NCBI GenBank assembly: GCA_958510875.1
Contig: OY294067.1
Coordinates: 106,250,010 to 106,314,009 of the forward strand
Reading direction: 5' to 3'
Origin: Endomychus coccineus
Lineage: Eukaryota > Arthropoda > Insecta > Coleoptera > Endomychidae
DNA length: 64,000 bases
The position numbers were made by a program, and so were the translations under genes. Positions 9,545-21,391 of the stretch are shown here, in pieces. Below the pieces are notes generated by a model. The model saw nothing but the letters and a program-made list of their open reading frames with translations. It made no database searches and had not been told where the DNA came from. How positions within the stretch are numbered: the stretch's first letter is position 1; every line of letters begins with the position of its first letter.

Positions 9545-11220
9545 TTGGTTGTTCGATTTTTTTTATACATAACGTTGTTCAAAACTTTGATGCATTAACT
9601 TGCCAGACCCTTGTTTTTGCAACATATTTTATCGGAATGAATGCAAATTTTAAACAGGCATGAATAAGATTCATCTATTTGAATAATTACACTTATTCGA
9701 AATTACAGAAATTTAGAAAAGTGACAATCCCGAAATATACATTCGGAGTTCACGCATATCTACTGAGTTTACTTGTAATATCCGTATTTACTGTCCGATC
9801 TAAAATAAATGATATTTCAAAATTTAAGCTTCGTTACAAAATACACAATATACGAAAATTATATTTCTGTCGGAATAACTTTATATGTGACAAAGTTTCC
9901 GTTACTTCATTATTCACATTAGATTTTTGTACCTATTCATCAAAAAATTGGTGAAGTGGATAATAGCGGAATTTAATCTTCCAAATAATTAAGCAGTACA
10001 GCTGTTCGCCCTTGTTCTACATTCACGATACGTATAAAGCATTCCATTCGATTCGTTCCATTTAATTGAATTAAAGCAATTAATGGATTAAGGTGATGAT
10101 ATTGAATTACTAGCGACGAAGCACTGGAATAAGTATGGGTTTCCAAACATATTGAGTAAATAGAACTATTTTATTTAGAAAGATTTAAAGACAAAACAAT
10201 CTTCAACAGCAGAGCAACATAACCTTCTGAAATATGTTCCAGAAACGAGAAAGATCGAATCCATCGTTGCCATTTGTTGGGAGCAATTAATTGGTCAGTC
10301 ATCAGTAACGTAATTGGAATGTTCAAACTTGTTTCTATCATCCTTAAGTATTTTATTAATTTCTTGAACTTTTATATTAATATTATTGAGAAAAGTTCGT
10401 TCACCACAAATATTCTCAAGATGAATTGTCCCGAAAACATTTCATTCGATTTAGAGAAAATATAAACGATAAGAATAGGATCAATTTTTAGCTGAAATAT
10501 GCGTAATTATTTATAATTTTCCACATTTTGCTGATTTATCGAGTAATTTCTCACATGAATGTATATTTAGGAATGATGTAAATTTGTTGATATGGATATA
10601 GGCTGTTTCATATTAAGTTAGTGCTATTGGTACCTAGCTTCATTCTTATTATTGAACATGGACCATATATAGATTTGAGAAAGAACCGAAATTGTTTGCC
10701 CTGATTATAATGATAGAACAACACAAACAACATTGACCAACATTTAGAAGATATTGCCAAACTTTTATGAAATAAAATATCTTGTATATGATTTGATACA
10801 TTCTTTTCCTAGATCGGCATATTTTGTTTTTTAAATTTTTTTCACAGCAGCAGCATAGAAAGAAATTGAGCGTGGTGATATCTGGAGATCACTCCGGCCA
10901 TCAAATAGGGCCGTGAGTGGCTATTACTTCATCTTCAAAATATCTTTGTGAGATATTATGAACTTCACTCATATTATGGGTCGGATCCCGGTTAGCGTTC
11001 CTTCACAAAATACTAGCCCGACAATCCTTCAGTTTGATATGCCACGTCACACATTAATGCTGAAAGTCTTTGTGGATTCGATGGATCTGCTAGAAATACA
11101 TTCTCACTTTAGATGAATGTGCGTGAATAGTTGAACTATGGCGTAGCATCGAATCGTATTGTGTTCATCAATGATCTACTATCCTTTCAGAGGATTGTAT
11201 TTACAAAAAAATGAGATTCT
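9545..11220. other. No gene seen
   Basis: AT-rich sequence with only short chance ORFs. A less AT-rich patch at about 10860-11130 is unassigned. Confidence 0.4.
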
Positions 11221-11226
11221 GACGGA

Positions 11227-11299
11227 ACCAAAGTGGTGTAATTGGTAAACCCGCTGGACTAGACATCCAGGAATGTGGGTTCGAATCCCGCCTATGGTT
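11227..11299 (+). tRNA. tRNA-like gene, anticodon AGA, no long variable arm
   Basis: A cloverleaf can be drawn. Acceptor 11227-11233 pairs with 11292-11298 (six of seven). The D-stem is short (GGT/ACC). The anticodon stem CTGGA/TCCAG is perfect, with loop CTAGACA giving anticodon AGA at 11261-11263. The variable loop is four bases, and the T arm GTGGG-TTCGAAT-CCCGC is good. A box (TGGTGTAATTGG) and B box (GGTTCGAATCC) are present, and TTTT follows five bases after the end. AGA would be serine, but eukaryotic serine tRNAs have a long variable arm, which is missing. It may be a divergent or decayed tRNA, or a tRNA-derived repeat. Confidence 0.55.
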
Positions 11300-12079
11300 C
11301 AACGTTTTACATTTATTCATCCTGATAATCCTGTGTTAAATTATCTAAGTTAGTTTCATGATTGAGAAAATTCAATTCTATGTATCTTAATGCACTTACA
11401 CGAAATTGTGGCCAATTAGTCACTGACTGTATCACCGGCGCTTTCTTTCTTCTACGGGTATTAGCTGTTTCTGCAGGCCTAGCCCGAGGACAATAGCTAG
11501 TATATCATAACATCAGAGTTAATTCAGAACCATTTTGGAAGTATGTCAATTCGAAGAGAAATTACAATGGAATAACTTATAATGAAGTGGTTTCAAACGA
11601 TAAAGAAATTTGCAATGTGTTATATGTTTGCAGACTTTTCAATCTGTGCATTCATCTTATGATAGTTCTCTTAAGCTGAACAATGAATCTTGTGTATAGA
11701 ATTACATGAATTAGCTACACTTCATATCTATTATATCAGACTGCATATTTGATAAACTAAGTTCACTAAAATTTCGTTACACCTCGATCAGATGGAGTAC
11801 CGGCATATTTCACAAAACTGTATAGTTCAACTTTGGAATATCTTCTCTCTATTTTGTTTACAAAATCATTGACCTCGGGTATTTGTCAATCCTAATGAGA
11901 AACGTCTCATAGTGCTCCTCTTTACAACTCAGGAAGCAAGTTTTTTTTTATAATTCGCAAAACACTAGTTTTTAGAATATCTGTATTTAACTGCATTTTA
12001 CGTAAATAAATATTGGGTTGGTTTTGAATCCCCACCAAAACAATTATTTCTTTTAATTCACTTTCTCTATTTCTGGCAT
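11300..12079. other. No gene seen
   Basis: AT-rich sequence up to the TA target of the next transposon. Confidence 0.4.
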
Positions 12080-12081
12080 TA

Positions 12082-14293
12082 TACAGGGTGTCCTCGAACT
12101 GTTTTCGGTATAACTTGAGAACGTGATAAAGAACTTTTACAATATTTAGCAGGTGAGTTACTGTCAATAATGGCCATTTTTGAGAATGGAGCACAGAGCC
12201 TTAGAGACCATAGAAATGGCTCAAACTTGAGGATGTAACGGAAAAAGTGTCCAGAACTTTTTTGTCATCAATGTAATTCACTCGATATTTTTTATGTAGA
12301 TAGCTTATATAATTTGAAAACTTTTCTTACTCATAGAAAATTTTGATAAAATCAATGGATTAGCTTGAAAAAATTAATTTTCGAGTCTCTGCAATTTTGG
12401 CTTACTAATTTTACTTGATTAAAATAACTTAGTTGCCTTTGCTTTTCTAATGTCATTTTGGCATTTGAAGAATTTTTTCTCAAAACTGTCAGTTTTTACT
12501 TTGCTTTCCGTAAAAATTTTATAAAATTATGGCTCAAAATTTCACTAACACTGAAATGGTTGATATGTTATTGATTTATGGACTTTGTCGTTGCAATGGC
12601 CGGAGAAGGTAAAGATATCCGCATCGCAGAATTCCAAATCGGCAAACCTTCGCGAAACTGGCAAATTTGAAGCAAATCGCAGAGAAACTGAACGCAGACG
12701 GACAAGATGGACGTTAGAGCTCAAAGAAGCGATACTGGAAGCGGTTGAAACTGAACCTGGGATAAGCACACTACGTTTGGGACTTCGTATTGGAGCCTCA
12801 AAATCATTAGTTCATAATGTACTGAAAGAAGAACTGTTGTATCCCTATCATATTAAAACAGTTCAAGACTTATTGCCCATGGATCTAGGTCATCGGCTAG
12901 ATTTCTGTCGGCTTATTGTCCAAAGACAAAACGCAAACCCCAATTTTTGTAGAAGAATTCTGCTCACGGACGAAGATACTTTCACGAGATGTGGTCTTTT
13001 TAACCTCCATAATGAACATTTCTATGCTGATGAAAATCCTCATGAAACGGAAGTTACATATTTTCAGAATCAAACTAAAATCAATGTTTGGGTTGGAATT
13101 GTGGATAACTTTATTATTGGCCCTACCGTTATACCCGATCGATTGAACGGGGAGAACCACTTGAACTTTTTGGAACAAAGGCTACTTGAACCGTTGGAAG
13201 ACTTGCCCTTACACATTCGTCGTGGCCTGGTTTATCCATGATGGTGCACCTCCTCATTTCACATTAGCTGTGAGGCGACATTTGAATGCGGAATATCCAG
13301 ATCGCTGGATAGGTAGAGGACTCGATGCACCAGTGAACTGGCCGGCCCGCTCCCCTGATTTGACGCCCTGCGACTTCTTTCTATGGGGCGCTTTGAAGTC
13401 GAAAGTTTATGCAGCTCCAGTAAACACACGAGAGGAATTGTGGCAACGAATTAATCATGAAGCGGATTTATTGAAGAATGATCCTGAAGTGCTAGCCAGA
13501 GTTCAATCCAATTTCTTGAAACGAATTAATTTGTGTATTCAGGAAAATGGGCAACATTTCGAACAATTGATGCCTTAGCGATTTCCCAAAAAGTTTTGTT
13601 GTTTCTTTTAATTCAGCATTTGTTTTTTCTAAATAATCACATCGTTTCCCCATTTCTATTGTTTTTATTATTCGTGTTTTACCGAGATATTAACCATTTC
13701 AGTGTTAGTGAAATTTTGAGCCATAATTTTATAAAATTTTTACGGAAAGAAAAGTAAAAACTGACAGTTTTGAGAATAAATTCTCCAAATGCCAAAATGA
13801 CATTAGAAAAGCAAAGGCAACTAAGGTATTTTAATCAAGTAAAATTAGTAAGCCAAAATTGCAGAGACTCGAAAATTATTTTTTTCAAGCTAATTCGTTG
13901 ATTTTATCAAAATTTTCTAAGAGTAAGAAAACTTTTCAAATTAGATAAGCTATCTACATAAGAAATATAGAGTGAATTAAATCGACAACAAAAAAGTTCT
14001 GGACACTTTTCCCGTTACATCCTCAAGTTTGAGCCATTTCTATGGTTTCTAAGGCTCTATGCTCCACTCTCAAAAACGGCTATTATTGACAGTAACTCAC
14101 CTGCCAAATATTGTAAAAGTCCTCCATCACGTTCTCAAGTTATACCGAAAAAACAAAATTATTTTTGCAACTTTGAAGCCCTCTACCGGCTAAACAAGAC
14201 ACTTGAGGCAGAAGTAAAAAGGCTCATCAAATTTTTTTCGAATCAAAGAATCTTCGGTTTTATTTTAGCCACGCAGTTCGAGGACACCCTGTA
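12082..14293 (+). mobile_element. Tc1/mariner-superfamily DDxD transposon with about 480-bp TIRs
   Basis: Ends read TACAGGGTGTCCTCGAAC and its reverse complement, flanked by TA at 12080-12081 and 14294-14295. The left arm runs to about 12560 and the right arm starts near 13695; they match closely except that the right arm has about 125 extra bases (14152-14278) between the terminal 20 bp and the rest. The two arms enclose one transposase reading frame on the plus strand. The missing block in the left arm is more simply a deletion than an insertion in the right one. Confidence 0.92.
12585..13578 (+). pseudogene. DDxD transposase with one frameshift
   Basis: Two overlapping frames (12585-13241 and 13186-13578) form one transposase of about 330 residues. 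The first frame has an N-terminal helix-turn-helix region (LRLGLRIGASKSLVHNVLKE) and first catalytic Asp in LLTDEDTFTRCGLFN. The second has HDGAPPHFTLAVRRHLN (second Asp) and WPARSPDLTPCDFFLWG (third Asp). The frame shifts by one base near 13225. By my count 43 residues separate the second and third Asp, compared with 41 in rosa-like DD41D proteins and in the element at 37.2-39.5 kb. The extra residues lie around GRGLDAPVNW. Otherwise the protein is nearly complete, so the element is fairly young. Confidence 0.9.
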
Positions 14294-14295
14294 TA

Positions 14296-14610
14296 TTCTT
14301 GGTCTTGATTTTTTAACCGAACGGTAGCTAAGTACGGCTTAGCGCAATCTAAAAAAAATATCCCGAAAGGGTTGTCTCCTTTCAGGGTATCGGTCGAAGT
14401 AAAGATTGCTGGCGATCTGAGCATCTTAATTTGATTCACAATAACACTTTAACATGTCAAACTTTTCGTAGTTCGTCATACATATTAAACAAACAGAAAA
14501 TCTTTTTACAACTCCAAAACTCGGTTCAAACAAGCAAAGTCAAAAGCAAGCTTGTAAAGCAAAGTAAATTAGAATAAAAAATGATAATTGATTGACAGTA
14601 GTTGCGAAGG
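14296..14610. other. No gene seen
   Basis: Between two transposons. Contains the imperfect hairpin CCCGAAAGGG...CCTTTCAGGG at about 14373-14397. Confidence 0.35.
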
Positions 14611-14612
14611 TA

Positions 14613-15058
14613 CCGGGATATCAAAACTTATCTTGGTCAAGGTTGGTTGTGGAATGTAAAACGTGTGTCTTACTGTGAATTTTTGAATATGTTTTGTTGT
14701 GTCAGAATCTGTTAAGTCATTGTGCTGAAATTTTCTAATCCAGTTTTTGAATCATGCCACACAGCACAAAATTTTCATGATTGAAGCCTATTTTCGAACG
14801 GGTGCACTAGTTAATGTGCATCAAACAAATCGGGGGACATTTCCAACAATTACTGTAATTTAGTTTTTCTTGTTACTAAAACCGTTATTTCATAATTTGT
14901 AGTTCATTATTGTTTTACAACTGAAATAAATAGGTATGAAATTTGTAGGTTATTGATGATGTCAGTGTGACAGTGACATAATTATTTCAAACGTAAAGTA
15001 AGACACACGTTTTAGATTCCACAACCACCCTTGACCGAGATAATTCTTGATATCCCGG
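14613..15058. mobile_element. 446-bp MITE with TA duplication
   Basis: Terminal inverted repeats of about 60 bp starting CCGGGATATCAA at both ends, with several differences (AAACTTATCTTGGTCAAGG against AAGAATTATCTCGGTCAAGG). Flanked by TA at 14611-14612 and 15059-15060. No coding capacity. Arms have diverged, so the insertion is old. Confidence 0.85.
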
Positions 15059-15060
15059 TA

Positions 15061-15858
15061 TTATATTTCAAGCATTACTTAACTAATTTTAAAATTCAAA
15101 ATTCACCTATAGTATATTAAAAACAGCAATAAAATTAGAGTTTAAAAAGTAAAGTAGCAAGTATGATACATATTTGGAGAGAGAAATTTATGCAAAAATA
15201 TAAATAGTGGTTCGTAAGAAAAAATAAAAGTTTATGTCATAGGTTCAAAACCATTTTTTTATGAAGAAACTGGAGATAACATTGGATTCCTTTTGAAAAA
15301 GTGCCTCAAGAAAGTTTTTACAGAAACATAGGATACCTAAATAAATAAATTACGGGGATGAGTCAAAAATGCACAAAATTGAAAACCACCCTGATCTTTT
15401 AAACAGTTCAAGATATCGATATGCGGTTTTCGGTATTCACTTTCTCACAAAAATCGAGGTCGTAGCATGTAGATTAGTTTTTTTTCTAGCTCCTCTAGAG
15501 CTTGGTGTTTCCCATCAAACGTGTCCAATTCGGACCACTCTGTACAATTGTAAACAACAAACTTCCTTCTTCGATAAACATATTGTTTTCTAGTTTGCAA
15601 TCAGAAGGTTTTCAGGATAGTCTAATGAAACCGGAACAATAATGGCTTGTTAAAGTGGTAGAAATACAATAAATCTTTTCCATTTAATATTGATCTCATA
15701 ATCAACTAACGGGTGGTAGTTTCAATCCACTTCGTATTATATTATATTGATGCTTCTAGTCATGTATTATATTCATAATAGTTCGATATGATGTGCTACT
15801 TCCAATTTTCAATACACGAATAAAATTATCAGATTTAACGTTAGAGAAATACAAGTAA
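15061..15858. other. No gene seen
   Basis: AT-rich; only chance ORFs. On the minus strand it would be intron downstream of the exon candidate. Confidence 0.35.
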
Positions 15859-15864
15859 ACTTAC

Positions 15865-15922
15865 TTGAAGGATCATGGATCCACCTTTTCTTTTCTATCG
15901 TCTTGGTAGGCTTGAGTTCATC
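15865..15922 (-). CDS. Candidate internal exon of a host gene (58 nt)
   Basis: On the minus strand an acceptor (ATGTTTCAG) precedes the block and a consensus donor (GTAAGT) follows directly. The one long open frame reads DELKPTKTIEKKRWIHDPS plus one extra base, with no stop in 19 codons. Codon texture and GC content differ from the AT-rich surroundings, and no TE signature is near. The acidic-to-basic tract suggests a soluble, intracellular part of a larger protein. I do not recognise the gene. No neighbouring exon was identified, so introns on both sides would be long and filled with TEs. Could be chance, but splice signals, frame and composition agree. Confidence 0.55.
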
Positions 15923-15928
15923 CTGAAA

Positions 15929-16879
15929 CATGAAGAATATTATATTATTTTCATAATGCAACGAACATCTGAGTATTTACCAAGCAGTATAAAATGGAAT
16001 TAATATTACCGTTGAAGGAATCTTTAGATTGGGCCACAGCGTCAGCGGTAACCGAACATATATATGAACCTTTACATTTACGATTGATGAGAAAATATTG
16101 TATGTTTTTAGTATACTATTTGTACTGTACTGTTAGTATGACAATTAAATTGTGAGGTCATGCCGTGAAATTGGCTTTTACTCGGAAATCGTATAACATA
16201 TTGGAGCAAACGATATCACCGACTATACAGTTTTATCCATAGTAAGTTTGCATCATTTTTAACTTCTTTAATTTTGTCGCTACGACATTGTTCAAATTGT
16301 TCAAACTAGTAGAATTATTTCCGCCGATTACTGTGGTGAAATCGAAAAATGAACAATTGAACACCGCGTTTTTGAGTTTTTGATTGAAATAACAATTTCT
16401 TTGAATTTTGTTCTTCATATCCTTCCAACTTCATTATAAATTATTGCCGTTTGTTTCCATTGCCTCCTAAATTAGTTATTGATTTAATACCTTATCATAG
16501 CGAAATCTGTATAGCTAATAATCAAACTTATACTGAATTTCAATATTTTTCATGACAAATATAGTATACAGTATGTTCCATTCAAACAATCGGTATTTTG
16601 TTCAAAAATCTAAATTGCGATTTTCAATTGTTTTTCCGATTTTATCATTGTAATCAGTGGAAAAAATCCTATTACTTTGCCCATTCAAACGAAGCTACAA
16701 AAATGAAGAATGTTACCAATAATCTGGATTTTCCTGCACACTCGTTGCAGGTCAATATATTCATGTTGGAAACAAACACTACACTGATCGATCACGGACA
16801 TTTTAACAATTTGATTTTTTCACTGTAAACGTATGATATGTCTATGTACTTACATCTTATATACTAATACCAGCAAAAT
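15929..16879. other. No gene seen
   Basis: AT-rich; would be intron upstream of the exon candidate on the minus strand. Confidence 0.35.
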
Positions 16880-17060
16880 AAAATCACGATTAACATATAT
16901 GTTGTATTTTGTTTTCTTGGTGTTCTTTATCTATATTATTAGTACAAACAAAGTAAGACTTGCTTTTGACGTTTCGACAGTGTATTTCTATATTTACAAA
17001 AATTTTTCTTTTAATAAGTGTTTCCATATAATTTAGAAAAGAATAGAAACTATTGATAAT
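16880..17060 (-). repeat. Solo tail of a Penelope-like element
   Basis: Aligns with the tail at about 48880-49010, sharing TTTTGACGTTTCGA, the AAGTAAGACTT block before it and AATTTAGAAAAG after it. Read on the minus strand it contains TCGAAACGTC, the hammerhead-type GAAACGTC signature seen in PLE terminal repeats. No coding part is attached. Confidence 0.6.
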
Positions 17061-18965
17061 TTCTGAACCATTGACATGGGTTCAATGATCTTAACGGGGG
17101 GATTACACCACGAGGAAGTTGCATGGTTGAATTTTCTACATCATGCAAGCAATTAGGGAGTGGGGATGGAAAATTCTTGAAACAATCAAATAGCCTCCTT
17201 AGAACCATGAAACTTTTTTAAGGTAATAATAAACTGTTCCCAATTGATGGAATTTTTGTTTTCTTCATACGTATAATTTGGAAAACCTCATACTATACAC
17301 ATTTTATTCTAGAGTTGAAGTTTTGAAAACTTACACACAAATAGTTCTCACTAATAATTTATCTCTCACTTACAGCGTTGATAGTGAAAAATTAGGTAGA
17401 TCCGTTCTAAAGCAGAGAAGAATAATCCCGATGTGAGTGTGAGTGACGGCAATGTAGAGAAAATTAATGTAGCGACGTCCGAAGAATTTCTAAATTGAAC
17501 TCATCTATTTCTAACCGTATTACATTGAGTCTATGAGTAATTACGAAAAAAGTTAGAACAGAGGAAAGGGGATGGTCGCTTTTTATTGGGTTTAATTAAG
17601 ATGTGTGCTAAATTAAGGGTGATTTCACTGTTCCGGTTCAGTGCTTTGTGGAATTGGAATTCGGGTAGGTATCCACTAGTATATGATGATTTCAACAGGT
17701 TATAGTGTTTATATTATATGTGACAATAGTTTCGTTCTGGTATGGGGACTTTGAGCTCGTAGTTTTCTTGCTGCACGGAGAAAGCTAGTAAACGTGGAAA
17801 ATATCAGTTGTATTGAACATGAGCTTAACTTTCAGTTTAGATGTTACCATATGTTTCGTTTCAATGATTAAATATCGTTTGATTCTGATGTACTAATCTT
17901 TGAGTAGGAGGAGTCCGGGACAGTCGAAATAAATATATTCCCTTTTCTAATCTAGAGGAATGAAATTGCTGTCTAAAGACATGACTACATACTATGTAGT
18001 TGCAAACAAAAAATGCCATATTTTTCTAGAATAATAACGCTGAAAGAAGACTTGATTGATAGTTCATTCTATCTAACCTTGTAGAAGGGAATAGAGCGCA
18101 TCGCGCCCGGCATCCACCAGGTCCCACCTTTCAAAAACTTCGTACTCTCTTATATACCGATTCGTATAACTCAAACTTCATTATTCCCCTCACTTCAAAC
18201 ATCGAGCAGAAACGTACTATTAGGATTTTAGTTTAGGTAAGATTCACATTTCAGACAAAAGAAACTACAGCTGAATCACTGTATAATAAATTCATGTACT
18301 TATTAATACAACATTTACAAAATTATATAAATTGTGTGCTTCAGGAAACAAAACACGTAAATATGTAGTATGCATTGGAATAATTGAATTCATATCAGCA
18401 AATAATCCTAATAATAGTTTTCAATAATTCTCAATAAAAACATTCATTATCATAGGTACCTATATCAAAATCAATTATGATCTAGATTACCACCACCTTA
18501 TCTGAATGTTGGTTGGAAAGGTTTCTGAAAAGTCTATTTTTATACTGCCCTCACTTTACGTAGTATATAGTATGAGGGAAATATAGGAATCGGAGCAAAA
18601 CTTTCTTGCGGATTTTCGCGGTTTTGAGAATTTGGAATCGATCTGAATCATGAATTGCGTCGCTCCTAATGGTCGTACAGATTTGGAAATTAGCAGATAT
18701 AGGAACAGTATTATTGTATCATGTGATATTTTTGAAGTCCGTCTTCAGTTTTTCAATTGGCATTATAGTATTTTATTGAACCATAAGGACAACAGCGCTT
18801 TTCTAGTTATAAGTATACATATAACAATAACTATTGATTTTTAGGGTTCCTGTAAGGAATGCTGTATCAAGGAAAAAATAGATGGTAATTGTGAGACGTG
18901 AAAACCTTGTTCCAACAACTGGTAGCCGTGTTTGTAGTTATAACTACAAGTAATTATTATTTATA
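17061..18965. other. No gene seen; one GC-rich islet
   Basis: AT-rich except about 18085-18125 (AGAGCGCATCGCGCCCGGCA), which stands out sharply. On the minus strand that islet reads GGTWWMPGAMRSIPFYKVR then stop, preceded by TATATAAGAG. Origin unknown. Bases 18936-18951 form the palindrome TGTAGTTATAACTACA. Confidence 0.35.
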
Positions 18966-18984
18966 TTATGGTCTGGACACATGC

Positions 18985-19080
18985 AGTTTCTTTTTTTTCC
19001 TACATTTGGTAAACACTACAATTGTTTGTAAATTACATTTATGATCACATGTAATTTGTATTATTTGATATATCCGGGAT
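18985..19080. repeat. Dispersed repeat shared with 41255-41345
   Basis: Both segments have CATTTGGTAAA, AATTACATTTA and TTGTATTATTTGATAT in the same order and orientation. On the minus strand both stay open (YQIIQ-x-TC/IC-x2-KCN-x-Q), so a decayed coding repeat is possible. Family unknown. Confidence 0.55.
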
Positions 19081-19379
19081 CTCTGTGACACATCGCGTTG
19101 GGTCATCAGATTCAAAACATGCGTTTCTTCAAGGAATCTCTGGGAAAAACATGCGAAGACCATCACAGTCGGCTGAGTTGTAATGCCAAACTGTGCGTAG
19201 AGCTATTGGATTGTTATGTGAGTGATATAGGGACATGTGGTAGTGATGAGTGAATGGTCAAAGTTTATCAATGGTGACCTTTACTTCGTAGGAATTTGTA
19301 TTGTAAGTGAGGAATGAGTCAAGCGTATTGGTATACTGATAGTTGTTAACAGAGATCTATGTGTTCATTAATTGAGTGT

Positions 19380-20215
19380 TCGAGACCTTAGATAACGGCG
19401 AAGGTCTCAGCCTAACACCTTGCATCATCCGTCTTCTTTGAGAACTTGAGCCAAGCGGAGTTGTGAACGTTGAAATCCCCCATGATGAAAATTTCAGCTG
19501 CTGGATATTTCTGCTGAATGGAGTCAAGTTTTAGAGAAAGAAATTCAAAGAGTTCACCATGAGCTGGTTCATTTGGTTAGAGACAACAGAGACATTTTGT
19601 CTTTGATTGTAAAAGTTAAACAACATTACATTCTTTTAGTTCTAGATTCTCCTCGCGGTGGCATGAGATATCATTTCTGAAATAGAGACAGATACCTCCT
19701 TTGAATATGAAACGAGTATAGAGCTCGTAGCCAGGGCAGAGCATATAGGTCGTATCTGTGGATGGATTGACCTGCATCTCAGTTAAGGCCAGTATGTCTG
19801 GTTTGTCCGTCTGCAGATGGTTATGAACAACGTCTTTGTTTTTGCTAAGACCTCGGAAGTTACAGAGGTCTATCTTCAAGCTTATATTGTTCAATGTTGA
19901 ACACCCTCGAGCACCCCTTGCCCGGAAATCCGAATGAAGAGGAATTTTTCTTCCGAAGTGTTTTACTCTGGGAGGCTTCATCATAGTATTTTCATAGTAA
20001 ACCTGGAATGGATAAATGTCGGTTTGTGTAGGGAGACAGGAAAATGGATATGAGGGTGACGCCGGAAGCATCGACTAAACATGGAGTTTCCCACTGCACA
20101 GCATCTTTGTCGATGATGTTTCACCAGGCATTAAAGAAAACATCTACCACCCTTTAGTCGCCTTTTAGGACAGACAGGATTTACCATGGGGAAATCCTTA
20201 GTCCGTCCGACGGAT
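19380..20215 (-). pseudogene. LINE 5' end with apurinic-type endonuclease domain
   Basis: The open stretch 20071-19616 (151 codons) holds an EEP-fold endonuclease start: LKIDLCNFRGLSKNKDVVHN (motif with catalytic Asn), DKPDILALTEMQVNPSTD (catalytic Glu), GGICLYFRNDI. After two stops the frame continues as HGELFEFLSLKLDSIQQKYP and EIFIMGDFNVHNSAWL, the GDFN catalytic block. Upstream on the same strand (20215-20090) is CCTGTCTGTCCTAAAAGGCG ACTAAAG-like sequence, which I associate from memory with 5' leaders of arthropod RTE-type LINEs. The RT part is missing, so this is a decayed, 3'-truncated copy. Confidence 0.85.
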
Positions 20216-21157
20216 ATCGTATCAATTTCAAAATTGGTACTGTGCTTCAACGTGAAGAATCTCATCTTTCGAAGAACAAAAAACAATTCTCAAATAATCC
20301 AAATAGAGGGATCCAGTACCTACTGACCTCCCCATTTATTAGTATCAGAACCAGTGACTTTCCACCTACCTTTTTTAAGATAATCATTAATTTTGGATCA
20401 TGATTGTCTCATATAAAATTTCGATAAAACGGAACAATAAATTGGAAAATTTTGCAATGGGTATTAAAATACCAAAAACAAAGTACTATCCTGAAATAAC
20501 CGAAAGTTTGTGACACACAGTTAAAAATTGTACTAAACTAGGGCATTAATTTTCCTGTTCGACTAAAAATGTCCAATTACTAATTTACTTCACATAACAG
20601 AATACCCTCACTGCTAAAACTCGTTCTTGTTTTAATAATCTTCTATTACTCTTTAAATAAGTTCGAATCATCATAACAACTCTTTAGAATACATCATTTG
20701 AAATTATGAACTTGTTGATAACAAAACAATATTTCAAAAATAACGTGTCTAGAGAAGTTGCTCGATATTCCCTCCATTTTTTTTCAATACATTCGCGAGC
20801 TCTCTTTATTGAAGAGAATCTTAGGCTCTGGAATGTCTGAAGTGTCTTCCAGGTTGAAGGGTTTTTTCTCTTAGATGATTCTCGCTCAAAATCGGACGGT
20901 ATACACAAATTCTTCCAAACATCTCTGAAACTGAATAGTTCAAGGGAGTAAGATCTGGGAATTCGGTTGCCACTTAACAAGAGCATCTGGACCTGACATA
21001 TTCACCAATTAAGATTTGTTGTGAATAGTCTAGCAAAATGTTGAGGAAATATTTTTATTACCTGTAGAGGCAAAATCGAGCAGTGTGTTTTGTAGAAATA
21101 GCAAAAATAAGGACGACTCAACTTTCCTGGTAGAATTATAGGATAAAAATAAAATTA
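20216..21157. other. Unassigned; one 100-codon minus frame
   Basis: Codons 20986-20684 (minus) read FRDVWKNLCIPSDFERESSK and later RARECIEKKWREYRATSLDT. It looks protein-like but matches no family I know. It lies upstream of the transposase remnant at 21158-21391 on the same strand, but a link is not shown. Confidence 0.3.
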
Positions 21158-21391
21158 TCAAGACACCTCCCAACAATTGTCATCAAAATTTGCATGATAA
21201 AGTGTCTCTACTAGTCGTAGCAGAATTTTCTTGAGAAGATTTGTGTATCCCATTCCTCCAAAATATAGCTTCATCGGTGAATAACACATTTCTGATAAAA
21301 TGTACATCTTGTTATTTATTTCGCATAACGAACCACAGAATGAAAGTCTTGTTTCGAAGTCTGGATGCATAAGATCATATACTTTTTTCAA
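21158..21391 (-). pseudogene. Mariner/DD41D-type transposase remnant
   Basis: Codons read HPDFETRLSFCGSLCEINNK followed by MYILSEMCYSPMKLYFGGMG. This resembles the block before and at the first catalytic Asp in DD41D-type transposases (the intact copy near 38 kb has DYDRRIEFCE then FSDECSFF), with the Asp lost. No TIRs or other domains found nearby. Confidence 0.45.

Noticed and set aside
12897..13178. Additional frames on both strands inside the DDxD transposase
   Set aside because: Shadows of the transposase reading frame.
14373..14397. Hairpin CCCGAAAGGG / CCTTTCAGGG as a terminator
   Set aside because: The host is eukaryotic and no transcription unit ends here.
18936..18951. 16-bp palindrome TGTAGTTATAACTACA as an operator
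   Set aside because: Short AT-rich palindromes are expected by chance here.
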